Source: a virus. Taken from it: a stretch of DNA of 35,884 nt. Below, one piece after another: positions 23,432 to 33,079 of the stretch. The notes beneath the pieces were generated by a model. It was not told where the DNA came from. It saw nothing but the letters and a program-made list of their open reading frames with translations, and did not search any database. Both the position numbers and the translations under genes were made by a program. The stretch's first letter is position 1, and every line of letters begins with the position of its first letter. The DNA is taken from positions 1-35,884 of IMG/VR virus record IMGVR_UViG_3300022890_000064; one strand, given 5' to 3'.

Positions 23432-24264
23432 ACTCTGCTTATCTACTTGAAGAACTCAGGGCTAATGTCGGAGAGACTGATGCGGAGAAGCATTGGACTG
23501 ATGCAGAGTTGCTGAGGAAGCTTAGTTTCTCGCATAAGAAGGCCGGATTCATGGTGAGTGCTTCTGATGGGGATAGGCTTCAGAAATCTACTGATCTTAT
23601 ACCTTCGAGTTCCATTGTCACACTACCGAGTGATTTCTCTAAGTTCAACTACATGGAAGAGAAGGTCTCTGGCAGAGAGATTCCTTTGGTTAATACAGTG
23701 CGAGAGCGTAGGGTGAACCGGAGCTATGCTACTGGTCTGGATCTCGGAACGCTCTCGTGCTACTTCTCTGGAGACACTATTGAGATTAATCATGATGACT
23801 ACAGCACAGTCGTGACTCTGTGGTATGAACCAAAGATCATAAATCTTCACGCTGGCATAGGCTTCACAGGTAGCACAACGAATACTATAGTCTTTGAGGT
23901 TGCTAATGATCCAAGTTTCGTAGATGATTATTACAATGACACATCTTTTACAATCATAGCTGGAACCGGATTAGGAACGACGGTAGCAGTCAGTGACTAC
24001 GTTGGAGCTACTTACACAGCTACACTTGCCGGGACATTTAGCACCAGTTCCGTTTACGGATCTATTTCTCCGTTGCCAGAAGAATGCGCTGAGTTCATAG
24101 TTCTTGACGCAACAGTAAGTGCAATGGCTAAACCTTCGGCTGCTCTTGATCCAAAATATTTTGAATACTTCCGTAGCCGTCTTGCCGATGCAAGAAGACT
24201 CTTAGATGGATGGCTTGCGGTAAGATCTAGAGGGAATAAACACATAAGATACTCAGGGAGTTGA
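23428..24264 (+). CDS. Head-tail adaptor, P22 gp4-like (278 aa)
   Basis: The adaptor ring closes the portal and receives the tail hub. Evidence: the N-terminal helices with HWTDAELLRKLSFSHKKAGF, the typical LPSDFSKF turn after a strand, and C-terminal helices (PEECAEFIVLDATVSAMAKP), plus position directly before the hub-like gene. A beta-rich insert at about residues 140-220 (TTVAVSDYVGATYTATLAGT) is longer than in many adaptors and may be an added domain. The start shares bases with the previous stop. The gp4/gp11 assignment is by architecture; identity to P22 is likely low. Confidence 0.76.
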   Translation: MNSAYLLEELRANVGETDAEKHWTDAELLRKLSFSHKKAGFMVSASDGDRLQKSTDLIPSSSIVTLPSDFSKFNYMEEKVSGREIPLVNTVRERRVNRSYATGLDLGTLSCYFSGDTIEINHDDYSTVVTLWYEPKIINLHAGIGFTGSTTNTIVFEVANDPSFVDDYYNDTSFTIIAGTGLGTTVAVSDYVGATYTATLAGTFSTSSVYGSISPLPEECAEFIVLDATVSAMAKPSAALDPKYFEYFRSRLADARRLLDGWLAVRSRGNKHIRYSGS

Positions 24265-24265
24265 G

Positions 24266-26662
24266 ATGTCTAATAAGATCAGTAAGGAAGTCTTTTCAAA
24301 AGGTTTTGACAGTAACAACGCACCGTTGCTTCTTGACTCTGGAGAGATAGCCGGAGGAGAAAATCTTAGGGCAGTTGGAAGTCGTGGTGGATGGAAAGGC
24401 AGGAAGGGCTGTACATTGAGGAACACTACTGCTGCCGGAAGTGCCGTTGTGGAAGCTATTCCTTATGAGAATCCGGTGTCTGATTACTTCAGGGTCTTGT
24501 ATCACTATGGAGACTACTTCTACGCCGGGGCAGCCCCATTGACACAGGCAGCAGGACTTGGTTCCACTCTTGGTCTAGACATCGGAGCTTCAGTCGGCTC
24601 TTCTTGCATGATAGGTGAACAACTTTATTATGCTAACGGCGAGGAGAGACCTTCAGTTTATTCCGGAGATGCTATAGCATGTAGAGGATTTGTTGTAAAT
24701 GATAACGTTGTATGGAGTGATTTTACTAAAGAAGTGGTAGATCAAAAAACTACTACTCATGGAAGGATGCTTTTTACAAACGGTGTAGGAACTGATGCTA
24801 TCTATGTTTGTGGACATGAGAAAATGTCTGCAATTTTAATAACTCTTGGAACTGCTTACAATGTAATTGACACAACTACCATAGTTGTCTCTGCATGGAG
24901 AAGTGGGGCATGGGCAGCTACGGCTGCTCTCTCTGATGGAACAACTGCGGGAACTACCACTTTTAGGCAAAGTGGGACTATCTCTTGGACTGCTTCAGAT
25001 CTAGACGAGATGAAAGTTATCGCAGGAACTATGGGTTATTGGTATAAGATTACTTGTGCTAATACCACTTCAGCTATTCATATTACTGATTGTAAAGTTA
25101 CTTCTCCTTTCTCATTCATGACTAACAAGTGGGACGGAATTTATGGTTATTCTGCTGGAGCACTTTTTTACGACTTCACCGGGACCGTTTACTACGAAGG
25201 ACTTGGCGCAGTGTCTAATGAATCTGAGGCTACTTACCTAGACATAGGAGCAGGAACAAGTTCAGATTTTCTCTATATCAAAGGAACTTCTCCTCTTGCT
25301 GGAGTAGGCATAGGACTTGTTACAGGAAAAGAGAATATCATAGCTTCAGTTATTGATGATGTGGAAGTCTGGGAAGATACTGGTTGGTCTTCTATTGCAG
25401 GAATTGATGATGGAACTTCTGATGGGACAAGTTCTTTCCATCAGTCAGGTCAGATCTTCTGGGATTTCTCTTCTGTAACGCCGGTTAGAAGGAGTTTTAA
25501 TTCTGATAATCTTGCTGGTTATTGGTATAGAATCTCTTGGGATGTTACATTGACTAATGAGGTTCAGATTTACCTAATAGTTGTGGCACTTGCTCCGACA
25601 GAGATTTCATATGCTTCTGGTTGCGTGGAATTTGACAGTAGGTTAATGCTCTGGGGAGACCCTCTTTATAGAAATAGACTTAAATATTCTACTAAAGGGA
25701 AACCTGATAACATTGGGAGTAGCAGCTCAGGCTACACTGGTATATTTGGAAAAGGAGATGAGGTTACTGTAGCTAAGTCTTTTTCTGAATATCTTTTAGT
25801 TGGTAAAGAAACAGGAGTTTATTTATTGGCTAAGAGCTTCGATATAAAAAAGGTAACTTCTGAAGTAGGGATTGTCTCTCCAGATACGCTGCAAATTGTA
25901 GAAGTGGGTACGTCAAATATGCAGAAAGAGTTGATTATTAATGTTGCTATTTGGCTCGATGCAGATGGTGTTTATCAGTATGACATGGAAGGTGTTGCAA
26001 AGATCTCACTTCCGATAGACAACTATTTTAATTCTAACTCTTCAGACTATCTTACGATTGCTGCTATCGCAGCAGCTAAGAGTTTCATAGATCAAGAAAG
26101 GAACGAATATCATCTTCTTATAGGCTCTACAGAACTTGTTTATAACTATGCTTACCAAAAATGGTATCCACCTTGGGACAGAGAGATCTCACTGCTTAAT
26201 GGTGTGTCTTTTAGGGCAGACGATAAGGCTTTCTATTCTCTTGGAATGTCTACCTCCGGTTTCGTAATGGAACTAGAAAATGCCACTTCAGATAGATCTG
26301 TTACTAATGTAGCAACTCCAATTACACAGATGATAAGAACCAGAGTTCTCACTTCTGATGAAAATGGACTTTCAATTTTCTTTAATCTTAGGCATATATG
26401 GCTTGTAGTTAAATCTGATATCTCAGCATATATCACAGATCTTACTGTGAATCTTTATAAGAACTTTTCTCTTACTCCTAGTACAATTGATACTATTAAT
26501 CTTAATGTAGCCAATGTGACTTATACTATTATCAAAATTGACGTTTCTGAAACGGACTGCACTGCTTTTGAGATCTTATGTACTATAGGACAGGTAAACA
26601 GAACATTTGAAATTCATGAGATTATTTATGAGTATGAACAAAGAAGTATTATTTTAAGTTAA
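24266..26662 (+). CDS. Tail hub/tube protein, P22 gp10-like (798 aa)
   Basis: The N-terminal FSKGFDSNNAPLLLDSGEIA and the following GGENLRAVGSRGGWKGRKGC match the start of gp10/tubular-B-like hub proteins of podoviruses. The body is beta-rich with propeller-like repeats. Two homologous domains lie at about residues 175-280 and 335-442, each with an SDGT...F-QSG-I-W stretch and a GYWYKIT/GYWYRIS strand, so this hub has a duplicated, possibly receptor- or fibre-binding insert. It follows the adaptor by one base. The P22-like order adaptor, hub, ejection proteins supports the call. Confidence 0.83.
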   Translation: MSNKISKEVFSKGFDSNNAPLLLDSGEIAGGENLRAVGSRGGWKGRKGCTLRNTTAAGSAVVEAIPYENPVSDYFRVLYHYGDYFYAGAAPLTQAAGLGSTLGLDIGASVGSSCMIGEQLYYANGEERPSVYSGDAIACRGFVVNDNVVWSDFTKEVVDQKTTTHGRMLFTNGVGTDAIYVCGHEKMSAILITLGTAYNVIDTTTIVVSAWRSGAWAATAALSDGTTAGTTTFRQSGTISWTASDLDEMKVIAGTMGYWYKITCANTTSAIHITDCKVTSPFSFMTNKWDGIYGYSAGALFYDFTGTVYYEGLGAVSNESEATYLDIGAGTSSDFLYIKGTSPLAGVGIGLVTGKENIIASVIDDVEVWEDTGWSSIAGIDDGTSDGTSSFHQSGQIFWDFSSVTPVRRSFNSDNLAGYWYRISWDVTLTNEVQIYLIVVALAPTEISYASGCVEFDSRLMLWGDPLYRNRLKYSTKGKPDNIGSSSSGYTGIFGKGDEVTVAKSFSEYLLVGKETGVYLLAKSFDIKKVTSEVGIVSPDTLQIVEVGTSNMQKELIINVAIWLDADGVYQYDMEGVAKISLPIDNYFNSNSSDYLTIAAIAAAKSFIDQERNEYHLLIGSTELVYNYAYQKWYPPWDREISLLNGVSFRADDKAFYSLGMSTSGFVMELENATSDRSVTNVATPITQMIRTRVLTSDENGLSIFFNLRHIWLVVKSDISAYITDLTVNLYKNFSLTPSTIDTINLNVANVTYTIIKIDVSETDCTAFEILCTIGQVNRTFEIHEIIYEYEQRSIILS

Positions 26663-26677
26663 TGGGAGGGGATCAAG

Positions 26678-27373
26678 ATGGCACAAGGAGATTTTACGCT
26701 CTTTAGCCCTGCTGAAAGTGCATTTCAAGAACCAGGGCAGTTTGAGGCAAGTCTTAAAGCTGAAGGAACACGGAAGGCTACTTACACAAGTCAGATGGAT
26801 CAGTTCTATGGTGAACTTGAGGAAACTCAAAGGCAGTTCGACATAGGAACTGAGCTGACGAAAGGAACACAACGTTTACAGAAACGTGGACTTGAGTTGG
26901 AAGCAGCCAGTATCAAAGAAAGCACAAGACAGTTCGATCTTGGGTATGATCTTCTCTCTGAAACAGAAGAAGAAGATACAAGACAGTTTGATTTGACTTT
27001 CGGACTTGAATCTGCAAGGTTATTAGAAGAAGGAAGACAATTTGATACTGAAGCAGGTTTAATACAGGCAGAACTTGCTATTACTGGAAAACTTACAGAT
27101 GCACAGATAGAACATCTTGGCGCGGTGACTGGACTCACAGGAGCACAGACAAAAAGTTCTGGTATAGCTGATACTATTGGGATTCTAGGACTCATGCTTG
27201 GTAGTAGTAAGCTCTTGTTCGGTAGTGAAAAGGGTGGTGGTATGGATATCGGGACTGATGACGTTGGTAAAGCCTTTGAAGGTCTTAGCAATCTTGGAAC
27301 TGGTATCTATGACTGGGGAGATAAAACTTTTGATATTGACATTCCAGAAGATCAAGACTTTTCTTGGCCTTGA
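26678..27373 (+). CDS. Internal virion protein with 18-residue RQFD repeats (231 aa)
   Basis: A GGGAGGGGATCAAG ribosome site precedes the ATG. RQFD occurs at about residues 52, 84, 102 and 120; the last three are exactly 18 residues apart, that is five turns of an alpha-helix, so the motifs would stack on one face. The C-terminal part has a Gly-rich hydrophobic stretch (TIGILGLMLGSSKLLFG) that may enter a membrane. This layout fits small ejection proteins that form part of a trans-envelope channel. The stop codon lies inside the terminator hairpin at 27348-27377. Confidence 0.72.
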   Translation: MAQGDFTLFSPAESAFQEPGQFEASLKAEGTRKATYTSQMDQFYGELEETQRQFDIGTELTKGTQRLQKRGLELEAASIKESTRQFDLGYDLLSETEEEDTRQFDLTFGLESARLLEEGRQFDTEAGLIQAELAITGKLTDAQIEHLGAVTGLTGAQTKSSGIADTIGILGLMLGSSKLLFGSEKGGGMDIGTDDVGKAFEGLSNLGTGIYDWGDKTFDIDIPEDQDFSWP

Positions 27374-27381
27374 TCTTTTTT
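27348..27381 (+). terminator. Intrinsic terminator inside the ejection gene group
   Basis: AAGATCAAG (27348-27356) and CTTGATCTT (27369-27377) form a perfect 9-bp stem around a 12-nt loop, ending in six T (27376-27381). It overlaps the 3' end and stop codon of the preceding gene. This is the best terminator in the window. It would limit expression of the three following ejection genes unless transcription reads through. Confidence 0.82.
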
Positions 27382-27407
27382 AATAACATAAGTTTTTGGA
27401 GATATAA

Positions 27408-28307
27408 ATGGCAGCTATAGCAAGAAGTCTTATGAAAGGTATCGTTCCTAAGAGAGCGGGTGAGAAGGCACAAGGGTATAGGAGTCCAGGATCAGATCCA
27501 TTGTATAGTGGTTTCTCAGATCTTGGTGAAGCTATGCTCGTAGGGGCAGCAAAGTCTGTCCTTACGGTAGGGGCCATAGGCGGTGTTGCCAAGGCGATGG
27601 GTGCTCCTACGAGCCAGGTTGTAGATGCTCTTATGCCGGTTGCAATGCGTAAAGGTCTCTTCGGTGGGATTGTTGGGCCGACTAAAAACAAGGACTACAT
27701 GAAAGAGGCTGGCTTCGTAGGGAAGTTCGCCAAGATAGGGCAGACTCTTGGGGGCATGCTTGGGAAGTTTACACCATTTGGTGTTGTTAGCTCTTCTGTA
27801 ATAGCACCAATTGCAGGTTTAGTCGCGGATAAATTCGGTGATCTTTTTAATCTCAGAGAAGGTGAAGAATTAAGAGATGCTATCGGGGATAATGAAGATC
27901 TGGCGTCAATGCTCGCTGCTGCTGAAGGTAATCCAGTTCTTGCTGCAGAACTTCAACTCCAGGGAGTAGGTTCTCTTTTAAAGACAGGTGAAGAGCAACA
28001 GGAAGAAGCAGCAGAGGCTCAGAAGAAAAGTGGCTACTTCGGAAATCTTGCCTCCGATATGTTGAACTCTGTGTTCAGTCTAGTCAGCACAGAAGACCTT
28101 AAAGAAGAAACTATTCCAGAGCCTAAGAAGAAGTTCGAAGATACTCCTGGAAGTGGCGCTTTTGGTTTTTCTAAGTCAGAAATAGAGAGAGGGACCGTCG
28201 GTGGAAGTGCTAGAAGCGGCAGAGGTAAGAACGGTAGCGGTGGTTGGGCAGGTGGTGGCATGAGTACTGGATCAGATGCCGGTAGTGGTGGCAGTAGTTT
28301 CGCATAA
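27408..28307 (+). CDS. Ejection/internal virion protein with Gly-Ser tail (299 aa)
   Basis: A TTTGGAGATATAA ribosome site lies before the ATG, just after the terminator. The first half is hydrophobic and Gly/Ala-rich (AMLVGAAKSVLTVGAIGGVA; FTPFGVVSSSVIAPIAGLVA), suggesting membrane contact. The middle is helical and acidic, and the last 50 residues are almost only Gly, Ser and Arg (GGSARSGRGKNGSG). Ejection proteins of podoviruses often have this kind of mixed membrane and disordered layout. I recognise no catalytic motif. Its neighbours are all of the same class. Confidence 0.7.
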   Translation: MAAIARSLMKGIVPKRAGEKAQGYRSPGSDPLYSGFSDLGEAMLVGAAKSVLTVGAIGGVAKAMGAPTSQVVDALMPVAMRKGLFGGIVGPTKNKDYMKEAGFVGKFAKIGQTLGGMLGKFTPFGVVSSSVIAPIAGLVADKFGDLFNLREGEELRDAIGDNEDLASMLAAAEGNPVLAAELQLQGVGSLLKTGEEQQEEAAEAQKKSGYFGNLASDMLNSVFSLVSTEDLKEETIPEPKKKFEDTPGSGAFGFSKSEIERGTVGGSARSGRGKNGSGGWAGGGMSTGSDAGSGGSSFA

Positions 28308-28322
28308 GAAGGGGAAAGAACA

Positions 28323-29852
28323 ATGAGCCAAGCAGGTGATGCAGCAAACAAACTTATGAACTCTCTTAATGTCATCATGGAGTCTAACCGTCAAGTTCGA
28401 CAAGGCGAGATAGACAGAAAGGAGAATCTGCGTAGGTTTGAGTTAATGCAGAAGAATCAGAAGTCAGAGGCGTTATTCCAGAAGTCTTCTGCTATTGGAG
28501 AAAGTTTCCTTAAGTGGCATGATAATGCTAAAACTACAACAGAACAAGATCACGCTCGTGCAAAGTGGGATTCTTACAAGACCACATTAGCGGCTGACCC
28601 AGAGATAGTTAAGGCACTTGACGGTAGATTCAGTCGTACATCTTTTGGTAATATAAAAACTAGAGAGAGATTTGCCGATGATAAGATTGGGAAAGTTACA
28701 CCTAATCTTATAGACCCAAAGGCAAATCCGTTAGCCTGGCATGTGAAAGAAATGGCTAATAAAGAAATCGCCGGTAATCGAAATGCCTTTGTCCACGGTA
28801 TTACTAAACCTAAAACACCTGCTATGATTGTCACGAACATAGGAGAGATAGATTATTATGCTAAGCGTTCACCGGATGGTGCTTGGGGACTTACTAAAGT
28901 CGGAGAGGAAGATGCTCAAGCTTTAGCTGGTAAATACAACACAACTGTTGCTGCTATTCATGCACAGACTCCTATCACACTTGGTACTTCTCGACATAAT
29001 CTAGGAGGAACTTCAATGGATAGGTTTGAAATGTTAAATCCTAGTACAGAAGAGGTTAACATAGTTTATAAGGAGTCTAAGTTCCAAGGTAAGATCATCG
29101 ACACAACAAATGCAAAAGGAAAGACTGCGGCTGCTGAACTTAGTAAAGATGAGAAGGCTTTTCTTATAGGCGCTGCTGGAACAAACACAAATGGAGAGAT
29201 GGGGAAGCACGGTAAATGGCTTGAAAAACAGGCGAATATGTTATTGGCTACTGGTGCTTACGAAGATAGATTTGATGATCATGCTTCGGAAGAATTTAAA
29301 GCTGATTTAGCTGGTAGGGTGAATCTGTTATATCCAAATATGATGGTTACGTTTGTAGGTGAGATTGAATTAGATGATCCTTGGGTTAATGGTGCGGAGA
29401 CTTTCTCAGGAAACGACGGTTGGGGTATGATAGGGGTAATAGGACAGCCCAGAGAGTTTTCAAGAAGTGATGGTACATCAGTAGTCTATGCAGTACATCC
29501 TGTTACACAGACTGTAAGAGATAAGTCCGGGAATCCGCTTGGTACAATAGAAGAGGTTACAAATAGTACAGCACTTACCAAAGCACCGACAAGGGTAGCA
29601 ACTCCGACAGATACACCTAAGAAAGCTGGACGTAATTTTCTTCAGGCGTTCACAGAGAAGAAGGCTAAGAGTAGGGAGAAAAAGGAAGTTGCTAAAAAGA
29701 AAAAAGTAGATGAAAAGAAAAAAGAAGAAGATCGGATAAGGAAATATTGGGCTGAGTCTGATAATGCTGAGTCTGCTTTTGCCAAGTACCTTGCTGATAC
29801 ATTTGGAATCGGCAGAGAAAAGCGACATTATGCTGATCTTCCTAAAAAATAG
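28323..29852 (+). CDS. Ejection/internal virion protein with Lys-rich helix (509 aa)
   Basis: The product begins with a helical region (MSQAGDAANKLMNSLNVIME) with charged, heptad-like repeats, then a mixed middle domain (WHVKEMANKEIAG; DYYAKRSPDGAWGLTKVGEE), and a very basic helix near residues 430-480 (EKKAKSREKKEVAKKKKVDE) before an acidic-aromatic end. The size and position between other ejection proteins fit an internal virion protein; the Lys-rich helix could bind DNA in the capsid. I do not recognise a named family. Confidence 0.7.
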   Translation: MSQAGDAANKLMNSLNVIMESNRQVRQGEIDRKENLRRFELMQKNQKSEALFQKSSAIGESFLKWHDNAKTTTEQDHARAKWDSYKTTLAADPEIVKALDGRFSRTSFGNIKTRERFADDKIGKVTPNLIDPKANPLAWHVKEMANKEIAGNRNAFVHGITKPKTPAMIVTNIGEIDYYAKRSPDGAWGLTKVGEEDAQALAGKYNTTVAAIHAQTPITLGTSRHNLGGTSMDRFEMLNPSTEEVNIVYKESKFQGKIIDTTNAKGKTAAAELSKDEKAFLIGAAGTNTNGEMGKHGKWLEKQANMLLATGAYEDRFDDHASEEFKADLAGRVNLLYPNMMVTFVGEIELDDPWVNGAETFSGNDGWGMIGVIGQPREFSRSDGTSVVYAVHPVTQTVRDKSGNPLGTIEEVTNSTALTKAPTRVATPTDTPKKAGRNFLQAFTEKKAKSREKKEVAKKKKVDEKKKEEDRIRKYWAESDNAESAFAKYLADTFGIGREKRHYADLPKK

Positions 29853-29863
29853 GAGAGTGACCA

Positions 29864-32800
29864 ATGACAATCGGAGAAGGATTTAACATACGCAGACCCA
29901 ATATAGGGGAAGCAGACAGGGACAGAGGCTTTGCTACATCGCAGGGTGGCAGCGAGAGTGGTAAGCTGTTCGGAATAAAGTTCAGTGGTGTAGAGAAGAA
30001 TCCACCGGAGCTTCCTTTGTGGCGAGATAAAGCCATGATGGGTAGATTTCCGAATCTCTATGGTACAGCAGGTGCTATCACTAGGACGATCATCGACGCT
30101 ATCCCTTACGCTAAGTACGGTTTGTCAAAGAATAGAGAGAAGTTCATGGCTTTGCCAAAGGAACAACAACATGCTGCATTGATGTATGATATGTTAGAAG
30201 CTGAGTTGTATTTCGTTGCTATTCCGGCAGCGTTCAAAGGTGTTGGGATGGCTTCTAAGCACTTCATGAAGAGGATATCTAACAAAGGAACTAAAGTCAT
30301 GCAGCCGGTTGAGGATACAATCGGAGCTATCCAAGGAGCTAGAGGCGGTGTGTGGGAGAGCTTTAGTTACACAAGAGCCGCTGAGAAAGTTCTCACAGAC
30401 AAGAAGCTTGCCCAGGATGAAGCATCTGTCATAGTGGGTGCTCTAAAGTCCAAGAATAACACAAGACTCACACAGTTCCACAGAGAGAAGGCGCTTCGTG
30501 CCACTGAAGGGGTGACACCGGCGTTTGAGAAGAACATGAAGTCCACTTTTCTCGAAGGGACTTACCTCTCAGATGACCTTGTGAAGGAGCTTGACTTTAA
30601 CACTTTGCAGGCAAAGCATTGGCAAGAGCTTTATAAGACAAACATGAAGGCTGCTGGCTTTAGTTCTGAATATTCTAAGCAAGTCTTTAAAGGACAAGCA
30701 CAACAGTTTTTCGATAAAGAAGCTATGAAGAAGGTATCCTGGGGAGAAATCACGGAAGAACAGTCTGGGAATATGATTAAGCAGATGTTTCATGATCCGA
30801 TTCCTATACGCAAGATGCTTTCTCTTGGCTCTGGTAGAGTTTCAATTCCAAAGATACAACCACAAAGAAGTCTCTTCGGTGCTGGTGAAGATCTCTTTAA
30901 GACGAAAACCTTGATCTATGATGAGGTTAAGAGTGCGACTGCCGTCGCCAATGGTTATAAGCTTGATCTACAGAACTTTGCTGCAAGGATGCTGGAAGAA
31001 AGAGGCTTCGGGAAGTTCGTTAGCAAGGCTACAGGGAACAGGTTCAAGAAAAATAACAAGACTCTGACGAAGGAAGTTGAAGAATATACCAACGGAATGC
31101 TCACGAAGGTAGATAATCTTACTAATAGAGCTTTGCTTGAGAAAGATACGACGAAAGTCCTTGAGTTAAGGAAAGAACTTAGTGGGATGCTGAAGGGAGT
31201 TCATGAGAAAGGTGGACCGGAGAGTCAACTCTTCAGTTTCTACCGGACCTTCCACGATAATCTTTATGCTGATGCTATGAGAAGGAAGATTCCACAGTTG
31301 TTCAACAGAGCTGGCGTAAGTGCTGAAGGTGTGAAGTGGGTAGATGACATCATGAAAGGTCTTGAGCCGAAGTTACAGCACCACTTTAATTCTGCTCCTG
31401 GTCGTCCATACGATCAACAACTTGCCTTTGTAGAGAACACTTTCAAAGGACTCAGGAGTCTTCTTAAGGTGAAGACGAAAGACGGTGGGCATCTCTGGTT
31501 CGGAAAGAAAGGTAAAGACCTGGAGGCTGCTATCAAGGGGCTTTCTGTGGAACTTACACCTGGGGTGAAGGGTGGCTTTCCAGGATTGTTCGAGAACTAT
31601 GCTGCAAGGATTGGAGCAAGTGGTGCAAGGATGGATGCTGCGGCGAGCAAGAGCTTACGTGGAGAGATGCACGGAGCTTGGACACACCTACGGCAGAGTC
31701 CTGTTGCAAAGCACAGTGATGTGGACTTCTTCACCAGGCTTGAAGGTCGTATAAGTGCTCAGGCTAGAGATCTTTATCTTTACCCAGCCCTCGAAAAAGT
31801 GGCGGCGAATGCTAAGAAGTTGCCGCAAGTTTGGCAGAATCAGACTGATTATCTTATAGGTAGGGTCTTGAATAGGCCGTCTAATCTTGATCATTGGGTG
31901 GCTAACGCTCTGGAGAATACACTTGGTAAGGCTCAACAGGCTTTTACAGGTAGTCGGACAGAGGGTATCTGGGACGTAGGAAGAGTCCAAAGGCTTGCAC
32001 AATCTATTAATAATTTCACATATATGGGATTCCTAGGCTTTAAGCCAATGGCCACGACAAGAAATCTGTTCCAACCGTATGTTACCGGACCAACGGACCT
32101 TGGCAGAGTCACTGACATCGGAACGGTTATGCGCGGTGCAGCCAGGGCTATGAACCCTAAGACTAGGGCCGAGATCAAACGGATGGGAGCTATCACAGAC
32201 TTTGTTCCAGAGATGTCTCACAGTCCTATGTTTCCGAAACGTGGTGCTATGGGTAAGATCAATGAGGTTAAAGATCTTTCCATGTGGACATTTCGAATGG
32301 CTGATAGGTGGAATCGTTACACAATGGGTGGAGCTGCTATGATCAAGTGGGAAGGAGCTATCGCCAAGCATGGTGCGCCCACTTCCAAGAACATTGGAGG
32401 CTTCTTCTCTAAGACAGGGATCTCAAATAGGAATCCGTGGATCGTCAGTGATATAGAAGACAAGATCCTTAAAGGGAATGTCGCCGAAGCAAGGGAGTTG
32501 TTCATAAAAGACATCATAGCTGACACGCAATACCTTTACGGGGCGATAGAATCGCCTACCGGCGTTGGCATGGGTGGATCTACCGGCAGAACTGCTATGG
32601 TTTTTCAGAGTTGGTGGATGAACTACGGTGCTGCTATGGAAAAGTGGATGCGGACAGCGCAAGGACCAGGTGGAAAGACCGAAAGATTGATTACTTTTAT
32701 GATGAGTAGTGCTATAGCGGAACAGAGCATGGAAGCTATGTGGGGCAGGACTACGGCCTTACGGCAAGTAGGCTTCGGACCGCTTCCGATGGAAGGACTT

Positions 32801-33079
32801 GGAATGCCCCCTGCTTTTGCAATGATCTTTGATACGCTCAAAGCGGTGAAGGCAGGAGCAGCAATTCCTTTCGGTGGTGACCCCGCAGAAGCAGAGAAAG
32901 ACTTCATAAATGTTGTCAAGAAAAGTGGGAATTTCCTGCCAGGTGGGAATCAAATCATGAGTTCTCTGCGAGCTTACCAAGAAGAAGGAACTAAGGGACT
33001 CGCAGAGAGCACCATGATGTTTCATAAGAAGAAAGAGCCTAGTGCTGTTGAGAAGTTTCTGGGGAGGAAGAAGTTATGA
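29864..33079 (+). CDS. Large internal virion/ejection protein (1071 aa)
   Basis: This is the largest ejection-class product, comparable in place to large internal core proteins of podoviruses. An AGGAGAGTGACCA ribosome site overlaps the previous stop. The N-terminus (RRPNIGEADRDRGFATSQGG) is basic and flexible; long helical stretches follow; the C-terminal third has a Trp/Met-rich part (AMVFQSWWMNYGAAMEKWMR) that resembles the C-termini of other phage large virion proteins and may contact membrane. No transglycosylase Glu motif is obvious. Its stop shares bases with the next ATG. The function is to enter the host and help DNA transfer, by analogy only. Confidence 0.76.
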   Translation: MTIGEGFNIRRPNIGEADRDRGFATSQGGSESGKLFGIKFSGVEKNPPELPLWRDKAMMGRFPNLYGTAGAITRTIIDAIPYAKYGLSKNREKFMALPKEQQHAALMYDMLEAELYFVAIPAAFKGVGMASKHFMKRISNKGTKVMQPVEDTIGAIQGARGGVWESFSYTRAAEKVLTDKKLAQDEASVIVGALKSKNNTRLTQFHREKALRATEGVTPAFEKNMKSTFLEGTYLSDDLVKELDFNTLQAKHWQELYKTNMKAAGFSSEYSKQVFKGQAQQFFDKEAMKKVSWGEITEEQSGNMIKQMFHDPIPIRKMLSLGSGRVSIPKIQPQRSLFGAGEDLFKTKTLIYDEVKSATAVANGYKLDLQNFAARMLEERGFGKFVSKATGNRFKKNNKTLTKEVEEYTNGMLTKVDNLTNRALLEKDTTKVLELRKELSGMLKGVHEKGGPESQLFSFYRTFHDNLYADAMRRKIPQLFNRAGVSAEGVKWVDDIMKGLEPKLQHHFNSAPGRPYDQQLAFVENTFKGLRSLLKVKTKDGGHLWFGKKGKDLEAAIKGLSVELTPGVKGGFPGLFENYAARIGASGARMDAAASKSLRGEMHGAWTHLRQSPVAKHSDVDFFTRLEGRISAQARDLYLYPALEKVAANAKKLPQVWQNQTDYLIGRVLNRPSNLDHWVANALENTLGKAQQAFTGSRTEGIWDVGRVQRLAQSINNFTYMGFLGFKPMATTRNLFQPYVTGPTDLGRVTDIGTVMRGAARAMNPKTRAEIKRMGAITDFVPEMSHSPMFPKRGAMGKINEVKDLSMWTFRMADRWNRYTMGGAAMIKWEGAIAKHGAPTSKNIGGFFSKTGISNRNPWIVSDIEDKILKGNVAEARELFIKDIIADTQYLYGAIESPTGVGMGGSTGRTAMVFQSWWMNYGAAMEKWMRTAQGPGGKTERLITFMMSSAIAEQSMEAMWGRTTALRQVGFGPLPMEGLGMPPAFAMIFDTLKAVKAGAAIPFGGDPAEAEKDFINVVKKSGNFLPGGNQIMSSLRAYQEEGTKGLAESTMMFHKKKEPSAVEKFLGRKKL

